Below are positions 11,048 to 23,300 of a stretch of DNA of 64,000 bases, one piece after another. The translations under genes were made by a program, and so were the position numbers. The stretch is from Corythoichthys intestinalis (lineage: Eukaryota; Chordata; Actinopteri; Syngnathiformes; Syngnathidae). Location: assembly GCF_030265065.1 (NCBI RefSeq), contig NC_080411.1, positions 43,658,501 to 43,722,500 of the forward strand, written 5' to 3'. Numbering within the stretch: position 1 is the stretch's first letter; each line of letters begins with the position of its first letter. Below the pieces are notes generated by a model. It did not search any database. It was not told the origin of the DNA and was given only the letters and a program-made list of their open reading frames with translations.

Positions 11048-11129
11048 CGACGAAGACAGGATTCAAACCCATGGGTGTAGAACACAACAGATTAACAGTC
11101 CACAGCCGTAACCACTCGGTCACTTCATC
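11048..11129 (-). tRNA. tRNA-Ser(GCT)-like, unit 3
   Basis: 82-nt type II tRNA-like sequence with anticodon GCT and D arm GACCGAGTGG. It shares the T-loop C-to-T change of the other copies. Confidence 0.6.
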
Positions 11130-11231
11130 GCATTTCCTCACTCACCATCAGGTCAAAGGCAGTGACCTACTGTCCTTGTATCAATAGGTTTCACTGAAAT
11201 AAGTGTTGTTCCTCGATCTTCACTACTAGAA

Positions 11232-11304
11232 GGGGAATTAGCTCAAGTGGTAGAGCGCTCGCTTTGCGTGTGAGAGGTAGGGGGATCGATGCCCTCATTC
11301 TCCA
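11232..11304 (+). tRNA. tRNA-Ala(TGC), unit 3
   Basis: Same 73-nt sequence as unit 2, with intact A and B boxes and a downstream TTTT. Likely a functional copy. Confidence 0.82.
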
Positions 11305-11515
11305 TGAGTTTTCAGTTTGGGAGTAGTTGCTTGTATCAGAATCCAGGGAAAACTTAACTCAGACGGTTTTGTCAAGTTCATGACTTACCTGACTTTTGAT
11401 CAGTATGCCAAAGACACTCTTCTGTTTTCCATCTTTAAAACAAAAGATCAGGTCAAAGGCTTTGACCTACTACACTTGTATCCATAGTTTACACTGACAT
11501 TTGTGTTGTTCCTTA

Positions 11516-11589
11516 GTTGTTTTAGCATGAAGTGGTAGCGCGCTCGCTCAACATATGAGAGGTAGTGCGATTGATGCCCACATTCTCCA
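11516..11589 (+). pseudogene. Decayed tRNA-Ala copy, type B (unit 3)
   Basis: Same structure as the other type B copies; acceptor strand GTTGTTT, loop TCAACAT. Confidence 0.6.
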
Positions 11590-11804
11590 CTATTTCACTG
11601 TTTTGGAGTGATTCTTTGTATCAAAATCCATGGATGAAAACTGAATTCAGATGGTTCAGTCAAGATCATGACTGATTTGAGGTCTGATTATAATATCAAA
11701 GACACTTCTTCTGTTTTCCATCTTCATAACAAAAGATCAGGCCAAAACGAGTGACCTACTACTCTTGTATCTATAGGTTACACTGACATTTACGTTGTTC
11801 CTAG

Positions 11805-11877
11805 GTTGTTTTAGTTGAACTGGTAGAGCGCTCGCTTAGCATATGAGAATTTTTGGAGTTGATGCCCACTTTCTCCA
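11805..11877 (+). pseudogene. Decayed tRNA-Ala copy, type C (unit 3)
   Basis: Same structure as the other type C copies in the array. Confidence 0.6.
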
Positions 11878-12184
11878 CTAGTACACTGATTGGAGTGGTT
11901 TATTGTCTAAAAAGCCATGGATGAACGCCCGATAGATGAAGGAACTCTGACCAATTGCCTCGTAACTTTGTGCTTCCCAGTACCCAGCATCGCAGAACGA
12001 GATAAGTCCCCTTTCAGCTCTCCTTAAAGAGAATTTTTCCAATGGTTTTGTTTAACTAACACCAGGAAGAACTGCAGATACATAGTGTAGAAAAATGATG
12101 CAGAAATTGGGCTAACAGTTTCAGTGAAGTCACACACCAAAGAAATTGATCCTTCTGAAGAAACCCCAAAGGGTTGCAAACGCA

Positions 12185-12266
12185 CGACGAAGACAGGATT
12201 CAAACCCATGGGTGTAGAACACAACAGATTAACAGTCCACAGCCGTAACCACTCGGTCACTTCATC
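12185..12266 (-). tRNA. tRNA-Ser(GCT)-like, unit 4
   Basis: 82 nt, matching the unit 2 and 3 copies; anticodon GCT, T loop TTTGAAT. Confidence 0.6.
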
Positions 12267-12368
12267 GCATTTTCTCACTCACCATCAGGTCAAAGGCAGT
12301 GACCTACTGTCCTTGTATCAATAGGTTTCACTGAAATAAGTGTTGTTCCTCGATCTTCACTACTAGAA

Positions 12369-12441
12369 GGGGAATTAGCTCAAGTGGTAGAGCGCTCGCT
12401 TTGCGTGTGAGAGGTAGGGGGATCGATGCCCTCATTCTCCA
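12369..12441 (+). tRNA. tRNA-Ala(TGC), unit 4
   Basis: Same 73-nt intact sequence as units 2 and 3, with TTTT 5 nt downstream. Confidence 0.82.
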
Positions 12442-12652
12442 TGAGTTTTCAGTTTGGGAGTAGTTGCTTGTATCAGAATCCAGGGAACACTTAACTCAGA
12501 CGGTTTTGTCAAGTTCATGACTTACCTGACTTTTGATCAGTATGCCAAAGACACTCTTCTGTTTTCCATCTTTAAAACAAAAGATCAGGTCAAAGGCTTT
12601 GACCTACTACACTTGTATCCATAGTTTACACTGACATTTGTGTTGTTCCTTA

Positions 12653-12726
12653 GTTGTTTTAGCATGAAGTGGTAGCGCGCTCACTCAACATATGAGAGGT
12701 TGTGCGATTGATGCCCACATTCTCCA
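12653..12726 (+). pseudogene. Decayed tRNA-Ala copy, type B (unit 4)
   Basis: Type B copy with further changes (GCTCACTC, GAGGTTG) relative to units 1-3. Confidence 0.6.
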
Positions 12727-12941
12727 CTATTTCACTGTTTTGGAGTGATTCTTTGTATCAAAATCCATGGATGAAAACTGAATTCAGATGGTTCAGTCAA
12801 GATCATGACTGATTTGAGGTCTGATTATAATATCAAAGACACTTCTTCTGTTTTCCATCTTCATAACAAAAGATCAGGCCAAAACGAGTGACCTACTACT
12901 CTTGTATCTATAGGTTACACTGACATTTACGTTGTTCCTAG

Positions 12942-13014
12942 GTTGTTTTAGTTGAACTGGTAGAGCGCTCGCTTAGCATATGAGAATTTTTGGAGTTGAT
13001 GCCCACTTTCTCCA
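12942..13014 (+). pseudogene. Decayed tRNA-Ala copy, type C (unit 4)
   Basis: Same structure as the other type C copies. Confidence 0.6.
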
Positions 13015-13321
13015 CTAGTACACTGATTGGAGTGGTTTATTGTCTAAAAAGCCATGGATGAACGCCCGATAGATGAAGGAACTCTGACCAAGTGCCTCGT
13101 AACTTTGTGCTTCCCAGTACCCAGCATCGCAGAACGAGATAAGTCCCCTTTCAGCTCTCCTTAAAGAGAATTTTGCCAATGGTTTTGTTTAACTAAGACC
13201 AGGAAGAATTGCAGATACATAGTGTATAAAAATGATGCAGAAATTGGGCTTACAGTTTCAGTCAAGTCACACACCAAAGAAACTGATCGTTCTGAAGAAA
13301 CCCCAACAGGTCGCAAACGCA

Positions 13322-13403
13322 CAACGAGGACAGGATTCAAACCCATGGGTGTAGAACACAACAGATTAGCAGTCCAACGCCGTAACCACTCGGTCACCTC
13401 ATC
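13322..13403 (-). tRNA. tRNA-Ser(GCT)-like, last unit before Harbinger
   Basis: 82 nt, more diverged than units 1-4: acceptor 3' side CCTCGTT and stem change GCGTTGGACTGC. It resembles the copy at 27703-27784 more than its upstream neighbours. Confidence 0.55.
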
Positions 13404-13505
13404 GCATTTCCTCACTCACCATCAGGTCAAAGTCAGTGACCTACTGTCCTTGTATCCATAGGTTTCACTGAAATTAGTGTTGTTCCTCGATATTTACTGG
13501 TAGAA

Positions 13506-13577
13506 GGGGAATTAGCTCAAGTGTAGAGCGCTTGCTTAGCGTGTGAGAGGTAGGGGGATCGATCCCCTCATTGTCCA
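13506..13577 (+). tRNA. tRNA-Ala-like, anticodon AGC, one base short
   Basis: 72 nt. Loop TTAGCGT gives anticodon AGC. One G is missing from the D loop (GTGTAGAG) and the 3' acceptor strand has ATTGTCC. The array sequence continues to about 13676, where Harbinger sequence starts. Confidence 0.5.
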
Positions 13578-13676
13578 TGAGTTTTCAGTTTGGGAGTAGT
13601 TGTTTGTATCAGAATCCAGGGAAAACTTAACTCAGACGGTTTTGTCAAGTTAATGACTTACATGACTTTTCATCAC

Positions 13677-14051
13677 TTGCCACGTTTACATGGAGCCAAA
13701 TATTCAAATTACAATCGGAATATTTGTTCAAACCGAATAAATGTGTTCCATATAAACACCTCATTCGGAATGAACAGGCCCAAACCGAATGGAATTTCAT
13801 TCCGGTTCGCAGGGGTGGAATATTCCTTTTCCCAAACCGATTAGAAGTAAAATTATATCATGTAAACAGGGAAGCGGAATGGTGTCTGGTTGCGTTTTTT
13901 CTGCGCATGCTCCGTACTGACGTGGTGACGTCACTTGGTGACGTAAGTAACGTCACTTGCAACATGGCTTCCAAGCACAGCGCACCTAATTGGAGTCCGG
14001 CCGAAAGATTGTATTTAATTCAAACTTTAAAAGAATTGAATATAATTGCTC
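13677..14051 (-). mobile_element. Harbinger terminal fragment carrying the Myb-like gene's promoter and start, misplaced and inverted
   Basis: The fragment begins with Harbinger-type terminus sequence (GCCACGTTTACATGGAGCC) and runs through AT-rich repeats of 'CCGAAT' type into a CRE-rich promoter (three TGACGT-type sites, 13918-13955). It then reaches an ATG at 13964 encoding 'MASKHSAPNWSPAERLYLIQ', the expected N-terminus of the Harbinger Myb/SANT-like protein. That frame stops being Myb-like at about 14051, where a second terminus (CGCTTCCACGTTTACATG) starts. The rest of the Myb-like gene lies 13 kb away at 26399-27602 on the minus strand. The piece therefore looks like the right end of the element, relocated and flipped. 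Confidence 0.6.
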
Positions 14052-14390
14052 GCTTCCACGTTTACATGCTGACTTTTATTCATTCCGATTCAAATAAATC
14101 CGAAAGGAAATTTCAGATCAGCTGTTTACATGTCACTTCATCTATTCCGATCCAGCGTTAACATGTGTCTGCCTTTATTCCGAAAGGACGTTTGACAACT
14201 GCCGTCTGACATGTGCAGATTAATCAAAACAAAGCGAAAAACATGGAGATCGATCGTCAGATCAGTGCTGCTGTTTTAACTTTTACCCACTTGTTGTTCA
14301 AGAACCATTACGACCTCACTGTGCTCCTAGTGAAAGCACTACAAAGAAGGCGTACAAGTTAGCCTTTTGCGATTTTTCCCCGTAGTGCCC

Positions 14391-17300
14391 ATGCCCCCTC
14401 CAAAGACCAGAAAACTTTGGATGAAGATCCGCAGCAAAGACTGGTGGGAACGAGCTGTTCTTCAGGAGTTTACAGATGTCGAGTGGAAACAAAACTTCAG
14501 AATGACACGCCGTTCATTTAAAAAGTTGTGTGGGCTGGTGGAGGGATTCATGGCTCCTGATGCAGTTACCGTCAGAGCACCAATTCCCTGCATTATGCGC
14601 GTCGCAATTGTTCTTTACAGACTCGGTAGCTGTGCCGAGTATCGCCTCGTCTCAAACCAATTTGGCATCCACAAAAGCACCGTGAAAAAGTTCACATACA
14701 TGTTTTGTAAGGGCATGTTAAAAGGACCAACCAAAGAGCTGATCCGCATGCCGAACAAAAGAGAAGCTTCTGAAATTGCGAGGCGATTTGAGGCAGCACA
14801 TTCCATCCCTCAGATCAAGGGCGTGATCGACGGGACACACATCCCCATCCTCCCTCCATCTGATGGCTTCAAAGATTTTGTCAACCGAAAAGGGTGGCCT
14901 TCCTATGTCCTCCAGGCTGTCGTGGATGACAAATGCTGGTAAGATATTAAGGCTTAATCTTTTCAACAATTAAATGCAAATCTAACCGGAGGAATAGATC
15001 CTTAACTACAATAACAGCAGCTGCTCCATGAGATGAGAGTTTCAAAAATGACATGCCTTAAAATGAATCACAGGCAACAGAAAGTGTGAACCACAGTATT
15101 GCCTTGTTACTGAATGTAAGTGCATTTTACAAAAAACATGCATCATGTGTTTTTAGTTTCAGAAGCATCAGCTGTAAGATGCCGGGAAGCGCACATGACG
15201 CAAATGTGCTCCGCCAGTCTGACCTCTTCAAAAGGGCTCACCTGCTGCCAAAAGCAAGGCTATGACAGTACAGATTTGTTATCCATAAAAAAAAAAAATC
15301 AGTGTATTTATAACCCGGTCATGTTATGAAAATACATTGAACAAATTACAACATAGGTAAACTCAACAGATTTCATATCCTGAATGTGTGTGAAAAAAAA
15401 GTCCCAAAGAATCCCAATGAAGGAAAAGTTTTTAAAATGACTCAAATATAATCAATAGATTAAAAAAAGCCCTTTGAACACATGGGTGAATATGGGGTTA
15501 AAAATTTCAAAAAGGTGGGGGATGGGTGAGGAGTAGGACGCGTTTCAACGCCGCTCCTGAGCCGATGACCAATTTATAAACTTAAACCGTCCAAACCGCG
15601 TTTTACTGGGCTCGTTTTCTTCCCGAATTGTTTGTTATATTCTTTTTGAGCGATCACTCCAAGATACGTTTGGCAATGACCTCCTCCCGTCCTAAAACGG
15701 ATTCAAGTAAATCAAGCCGCGGCAAGCCTGGACTCCCAATTGACGCTGCTATTTTGGGGCCTGTGGATTCTACATATGCAGAGCTTCTACAATCCACCAT
15801 CGGTGCCCTTAAGATGGACCTGTTTGACAAAATCGACTCGTTGTCTACCAATTTAAGATCGGAGATGTCTTTGATGAAGGGTGAATTCAAGACGGCAGTC
15901 GCAGGTATGCACCAGAAGCTCGAGGCTCAGGGAGCTACTCTGGCTAAGCTAGAGCAGCATGCTACCGACAATGATGCACGCATCATGGAGCTGGAGGCCA
16001 GCGTTGGCTCGATGCTGATTAAGATCACTCACCTTGAAGACAAATGCGAGGACATGGAGAGCAGAATGAGGCGAAATAACATTCGTCTCATCGGAATTCC
16101 GGAGGGAGTGGAGGGTCCGCGACCGGCGGAATTCATGGCAAAGCTGCTGCAGGAGTTGCTCGGTCTCGCTGAGAGACCGCTTCTAGACCGGGCCCATCCT
16201 ATCCTGCGTGACAAGCCCCGGGACGGCGGACCACCGCGTCCCGTCGTAATTCGGGTTCATCTTCTCCACGTCCGCAACGAAATTCTGAGGAAGTCTTCGG
16301 AGGTATCACCCATTGTCTACAAGGGTAAGAGGATTTCCATTTTTCCGGACTACACTTCGTCGGTCGCTAAGCAGCGGGCTGGCTTTGGAGCTGTCAAGCA
16401 GCGACTACGAGCTTGCCCGGGAGTAAAATTCGGACTCGTTTATCCAGCGGTTCTTAGAGTGACTCTGCCTGATAACACAATGTATAAATTTGACGATCCG
16501 GGACTGGCGGCGGATTTTGTAAATAAACATTTCAAGGGGAGAGAGGCTGCTAATGGGGGAGGCTTGATCTTGGATCCTCGTTGATGGACTGAAGGCTCGG
16601 GGTAATTGATGTATGAAAACTGGAATTATATTTCATAGGAAAACGGGCTCGGCGTCTATAAGTTTTTTTTTGTTTGTTTTTTTTTGTTTTTTAATTTAAA
16701 GGGGAATCGGTGCTTTTCTTTGTCTTATTTTGTCCATCTTCATTACTGCTGCTGGGCTGTTTCCTCAGACGTTTTTTTTTTTTTTTTTTTTTTTTCCCTT
16801 CCCCCTCCTTTGAATGTTTGACTGAGTATTTCGGTTTAACAATTCTTTAGGCATACCCAGTCTTTGGAATTGAGACGTACTTATTTGTGGAATGTTTCTG
16901 AAGGTCTCTGCTTATAATGCTTTTTTGTGCTGTTAAATTGTCAACTTAAATGGTCTCAACTTCCATTAGTAGTATATAGGATCGACTGGATCCTTTCTGG
17001 TAATACCATAGAATGTGTTTAGTTTGTGTGTGTTCTTTGTAGGGTTAGATTGCTCGCGCATTCACAATCATATATTGACACTATTGTTTATTGCGCCTAT
17101 TGGCTCTCATCTGATCTTGCTTACAATCTTGATTAAATTATGAGACAGAGGGAAACATACGCACATATGTATATAGACGCTTTCTTCTGTTATTTTATTT
17201 TATTATTATTATCATTATTATTATTATTAATATTATGATTATTATCATTTTTATTTTATTTTTATTTTTTTTCTCCCCGGTGTGTATCTGAGATACTGGC

Positions 17301-20300
17301 GGTGGAGGCATCTTTGAACTCAGGAATATGGTCACTGGCTCAGGGTGGGGGTGGAGTAAAGGGAGCGCGTATAGTAAGCATGTTTTGCTGTAGTTTATTG
17401 TTTGGTTTAAGGGGTAGCTTGCACTTCAGTTTTGAAGACGCTTCGGCAAAGTGGGTTTGGTGGTGTGACGGAGTAGCCCCGTCAGATCCCGGGGAGACTC
17501 GGCGTCCGCAATATAACGCATGAGACACAGCCAACTCGGCTCATTTTTGACACACACACGTGCGCACGTACACTCACACCATACCTGTTAACTTTTTAGG
17601 CATCGCGGGGGTCTGGGGTGCACACTAGACTGCCGCCACAACATCGTTATGCCGTACTCACTCCTAACAAACATTTCCACATGTAGTCATCCTCAATTCC
17701 CATGCTGAACTGTCAAAACAGAGCGCACATTCACTTCCTGGTTTTATGATGTCGCGAGCGGGACGTCAGCGAGTGACGTCACCGTACGGGTTGAGTTTTT
17801 GGCCCAAGTAAATTTATTTTTCCTTCCAAATGTCATTTCGGTATGGTAGTACCAGTATTTAGTTTATTGTATTTTTCTTTAATTTATAGTGAAGCTAATA
17901 TTGAACAAACTGGAGTTGTTGAACAGAAAACTAAACTTTTTGAGTTAATTGGCTGAAGGGGAGGGGCCAGGAGAAATATAAGGACAGCCCTACCTTTCCT
18001 ACCTCAGTCATTTGGAGTCACGCAGTGGTGCAGATCAGGTAACAGACCTTTTTATTTTATTTGTCATGCACTTAATGTTTTTGTAAATATGGTGAATGTT
18101 GGATTAACTTTTGTAAATAATCACTTTTGCACTTTGTCACAGAACACTGCTTGTTATTTGTTGGGAACGTCGTTAATAAAAACACTTAAAAACCATCATT
18201 CAGCTTCGGTTGCCATTTTTGGGAGCAAGAGCCCCGCCACAGGTGGGTAGTGTTGGATTTATCTTCATTAGATTTTAGTTGTGTGTTTTCAGTACCTCGT
18301 CATTTGTGTGTATATTTTTTAGTGGTCTCCCTAGACTCAGTTATGGACTATCCCGCTCATGATGCGCTCACAATGGTTAAATTCTTGATTTTTTGTTTCT
18401 TCCTTGATATAATATGAGTAATCAGGGTGTTACTCGTCCGGTTGGGGGGAGCGGCCTCAATTTTTTGACCTGGAACTGTAGAGGTATTAATAACCCGGTT
18501 AAGCGTAGTAAGGTCTTGCATCACATCCACCAATTAAATGCTCATGTAGTGTTCCTGCAAGAAACCCATCTCAAATCAAACCAACACATGGTGCTTCAAA
18601 CCAGATGGGTAAATCATGTATTCCATTCTTCATTTTCGGGCAAGGCCAGAGGTGTGGCGATTTTGATTCATAAATCCGTAAGTTTCACATGCACGAAGGT
18701 AATGGCAGACCCCAATGGCAGGTATATTATAGTTAGTGGCAGACTGCTAGACACTAAAGTGCTGCTTGTGAATATTTATGCTCCAAATTGGGATAGTGGG
18801 GAGTTCTTTAAATCTATTTTTTCTGCTCTACCAGGCCTTGACTCACACTTGCTAATTTTGGGGGGTGACTTTAACTGTTGGCTTGATCCAGTATTGGACA
18901 GATCCTCTACAAAGCCCTCTACTGCATCATCAGCAGCACAAACCTTGAAAACATTTATGTCAGATCTTGGGCTATCGGACTCTTGGAGGTTTTTTAATCC
19001 TTCTGGGCGTGCATACTCCTACTTTTCACCAGTTCACCATACTTTCACGCGCATTGACTATTTCCTAGTGGATGATAGGCTTCTGCACACAGTTACATCC
19101 AGCTCCTATCACCCCATTATTATATCTGATCATTCTCCTCTGGTTATGGAAACAGCATTTCAACATGCCAACACCCGAAGACCACCTTGGAGGCTTCACA
19201 CCCAGTTACTTAGCGATGATGATTTCATAAACTTTCTTGGAGATCAAGTTGACCTCTTTGTGAGCACCAACACAACTCCAGATATTTCTGCATTCATTTT
19301 ATGGGAGGCCTTCAAGGTTTTTATTAGGGGAAGGATCATTTCATATGTTGCACACAAGAACAAGTTGAGAAGGGAGCGCTTGTCAATTCTTATGCACAGT
19401 ATTGGACAATTGGACCGTTTGTATGCCATTTCGCCTTCACCCAGTGTCTATAAAGAACGCTTAATTTTGCAAGCCGAACTAAATACACTGCTCACTGACC
19501 AGGTTACAGACCTCCTTATGAAGACTAAAAGCAATTACTTTGATCAAGGGGATAAGGCGGGTAAATTGTTGGCTCATAAGCTTCGTTGTTCTTCAGTGTT
19601 GAACCAGATACCTGAAATCAAAACATCTACTGGTACTTCAATAGACCCATTGGTAATTAATAACGAATTCAAGAATTTCTATCAGGCCTTGTACACCTCA
19701 GAAATGGCGGCAAGCACCCCAGAACTGGAGGGCTTCTTTCAGTCTTTAACCATGCCATTGATTGGAGCAGAGATAGCCGAAGTACTGGAGCAGCCGATTT
19801 CAACTGAGGAGCTCCATAGGGCAATCCAGTCACTTAGTTCAGGCAAGAGTCCCGGTCCTGATGGTTTTCCAATTGAATTCTACAAGAAACTTGTCCCTAG
19901 AATTTCTCACATGTTGATCGATATGTATAATGACTCACTAGATAAAGGGTGTCTCCCGCAAACCTTGAATTACGCAACCATATGTCTCATTCTTAAGAAA
20001 AACAAAAACCCTCTTGACTGTGCGTCGTATAGACCAATTAGTCTGCTTAATGTGGATTATAAAATTTTAGCCAAGATACTGGCAATGCGTCTGGATCCGG
20101 TTCTTCCTTCTATTATTTCACCCGACCAAACTGGGTTTATTCGAAACAGGCACTCCTTTTTTAATTTGCGACGACTGTTCAATTTCTTGTATAATCCACA
20201 ATCTCTTAATATCTCTGAGGCATTAATCTCACTCGACGCAGAGAAAGCATTTGATCGGGTAGAATGGCGATATCTGTTTTATACACTGAACAAATTTGGG

Positions 20301-23300
20301 TTTGGCCCTAGATTTATTTCATGGGTCAAACTGTTGTATTCATCCCCAAAAGCATCCGTCAGGACCAGTGTTGTTAATTTTACTTTAAAAAAGTAATTAA
20401 TTACAGTTACAAATTACTTCTCCCAAAAAGTAATTGCGTTAGTAACTCAGTTACCTGAATGTAAGAGTAATTAGTTACTTGGCAAAGTAACTAGTGATAT
20501 ATATATATTTTTTTTTCTCAAAAAAAAAAAAAAAAAAAACACAGGTCACACAATGTGAAGCTTAAAGGGTTTGGGGGACAATTGGCCCTAACCCAATTCT
20601 TTACCCTCCGCTTAACTAGACACAAGGGTATTGCGATAACTAGCTAGTAACCTTTGCTATGTGTGGAAGTCATTTAAAGTTGTGAATCAATCGTTAAAGT
20701 TGTTAAAATTTCTCCCGTTATTGCATTAGTTCCCTTCTGTCTACTTTAAACATGTGTAAGTTTTAAAACTGTTTCATCATTTAAAGATAGATTTAAGTTA
20801 AGATTTTGCCGATTTAGGAGCATTTTAGATAAAAAAAAAAAAATACTTAGGTTCGCTAGGAAGGATCTCTACATCAGGGCCTTCCTGAGAGGTCTACTGC
20901 TTTAAGATGGCGGCTGTTTACAAACGCATGTAGTCCTTAAAACATGTTGGCAATGCAGCAGTGTCTGTCATTTGCATCTAGTTCTATAATATGATATCTA
21001 CCGTGTCATGTGGGCGTAGTTTGTCGGCTATGGCTGCAGTCAGGTATTATTGGAGCCACCTAGCATCGCGGTTGCAACGGCGTCTTCCCCACTCCTGCTC
21101 AGCTCTCGTCCCCGTGAGTCCGTTTCTCTCAGACTTTTTTTTATTCAACCAACTTAGTAACGCATAGTAACGCACGCCTTTCCCGCCTCAGTAACGGTAA
21201 CGGCGTTGCCAAGATGAGAAAAGTAATTAATTAGATTACTCATTACTGAAAAAAATAACGCCGTTAGTAACGCCGTTATATTGTAACGCCATTATTAACA
21301 ACACTGGTCAGGACCAATAGCTCATATTCAGATTACTTTTCTCTACAAAGGTCAACACGTCAGGGTTGCCCCCTCAGTCCCTTGTTGTTCGCCCTCGCCG
21401 TAGAACCTCTGGCAATATCTCTACGCTTACAACCCACCATAAAGGGAATAGTTAGATATGGAATTGAACACAAAGTGTCATTGTACGCTGATGACCTGCT
21501 GCTATATGTCTCTGAGCTCCCAATATCCATGCCTGCCATTTTAAGAACACTTTCAGCGTTTCGTTGCCTGTCAGGCTATAAGCTTAATTTGAATAAAAGC
21601 GAACTGATGCCTCTTAATACTGCTGCCAAGTCTTTTCCTTTGGATACTCTGCCCTTCAAAATAGCCGATAAACAATTTATGTATCTTGGAATATGCATCA
21701 CAAACACATTTAAAGCACTATATCAAGCAAATTTTGTGCCCCTCCTGACTCGCACTAAAAAAGATTTGGAATGCTGGTCCCTACTTCGGATGTCGCTGAG
21801 TGCTAGAGTTAATGCAATTAAAATGAACACCCTTCCCAAATTTCTTTACCTTTTTCAATGTCTTCCTATTTTCCTTTCTCAGAATTTTTTTAAGAAAGTG
21901 GATAGTTCACTATTGTCTTTTCTTTGGGATGGGAAACCCCCTAGAATACGGAGGCAATTATTACAGAGAGCCAGGATAGATGGCGGTCTTGCACTACCAA
22001 ATTTTAGGTTTTACTACTGGGCGGCAAATCTTAAAACCATTAAGTACTGGCTTTAAAGGTCCAGAAGAGACTTCAGTTCCAGTATGGTTGGAAATGGAGG
22101 CAAAGTCATCCAAGCCCGCGACACTGTCTTCCTTGGTTCACTCTACTATTACAAATCCTTTTGCATTATTTACACGGAATACATGTGTGCGAGTGACATT
22201 AAAGATTTGGAACCAGTTCAGACGCCATTTTGGGCTTCAAGCGGTTTCATTCTCTACCCCAATAGCTGCTAACCCGGCTTTTCAACCGTCTATGTACCAC
22301 AATGCCTTTACGTCCTGGGCCAATAGAGGTATCTGCAGGCTCAAGGACCTTTACATTGATAACACATTTGCAACATTTGAACAAGTTATGACCAAATTTG
22401 GTATTCCTCGGAATAATTTCTTTATGTTTTTGCAAGTACGCAGTTTTGTTAGCAGCTTAAACACCTGCTTCCCCACTTTACCGGAGGAGACGGCTTTGGA
22501 TACATTTCTGACACCTTTGCCTTCACTTAAGGGCAGTTTATCAATTATTTACGGCCAAATCTGTAGTTTACAAGATGTCTCTCTGACACCAATTAAAGCA
22601 CTGTGGGAACAAGAACTTGGGGTGATGATTTCGGAAGAAGTATGGGGGGCTGCACTGAAAAGAGTTCATTCCTCATCAATTTGCGCACGGCATGGCCTTA
22701 TTCAATGCAAAATTATTCATAGAGCACACTGGACAAAGGATAGGTTGTCCAAAATCTATAAGGATGTTGCCTCTACCTGTGCACGATGTAACAGTTCACC
22801 AGCTAATCATGCCCACATGTTTTGGTCTTGCCCATCTTTCTGTAACTTTTGGTTGGATGTATTTAAGACTGTTTCAGAGATATGTAGCAGGCAAATAAGT
22901 CCAGACCCCACCATAGCGCTGTTTGGAACATCCTCATCTGTGTTAGAATTATCAAAGATGGATCAGGATCAGTGTTGTTAATCTTACTGAAAAAAAGTAA
23001 TTAATTATAGTTACAAATTACTTCTCACAAAAAGTAATTGCGTTAGTAACTCAATTACCTGAATGTAAGAGTAATTAGTTACTTGGCAAAGTAATTGGTG
23101 ATAATTACTTTTTTTTTTTCCCCCCTCAAAAAAAAAAAAACAACAACAAAAAAAACCCAAAACATTGGCCACACTATGTGAAGTTTTTTGTGAAGGTTTT
23201 TGGTACAATTGGCCCGAGCCCAATTCTTTACCCGAATTTACCCTTTACCCTGAATCAACTGTTAAAAGTTGTTAAAATTGCTCCCATTATTGCATTTGTT

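Larger units (their letters stand above)
8958..13505 (+). repeat. Tandem array: four complete 1137-bp tRNA-bearing units
   Basis: Starts of the tRNA-Ala(TGC) copies lie at 8958, 10095, 11232, 12369 and 13506, exactly 1137 bp apart, and only scattered single-base differences are visible between units. Within a unit the order is Ala-A (+), Ala-B (+, 284 bp later), Ala-C (+, 289 bp later), then tRNA-Ser (-), with the next Ala-A 564 bp after Ala-C. The spacers after A and B are themselves homologous (both contain TTCTGTTTTCCATCTT and AAAACAAAAGATCAGG), so each unit is a higher-order repeat of older sub-repeats of about 285 bp. A diverged unit lies upstream (7537-8957), and broken continuations lie at 13506-13676, 27603-27924, 32915-34050 and 34386-34637. 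Uniform length implies recent amplification or homogenisation. Confidence 0.92.

Noticed and set aside
8613-13415. An 84-codon minus-strand ORF and a 66-codon plus-strand ORF repeated in each 1137-bp unit
   Set aside because: Both overlap the tRNA-Ser copy. Their apparent conservation follows from the near-identical units, not from coding constraint.
8958-13577. Possible CRISPR-like or centromeric satellite array
   Set aside because: The repeats are 1137 bp with recognisable tRNA cloverleaves, and no short repeat-spacer pattern is present.
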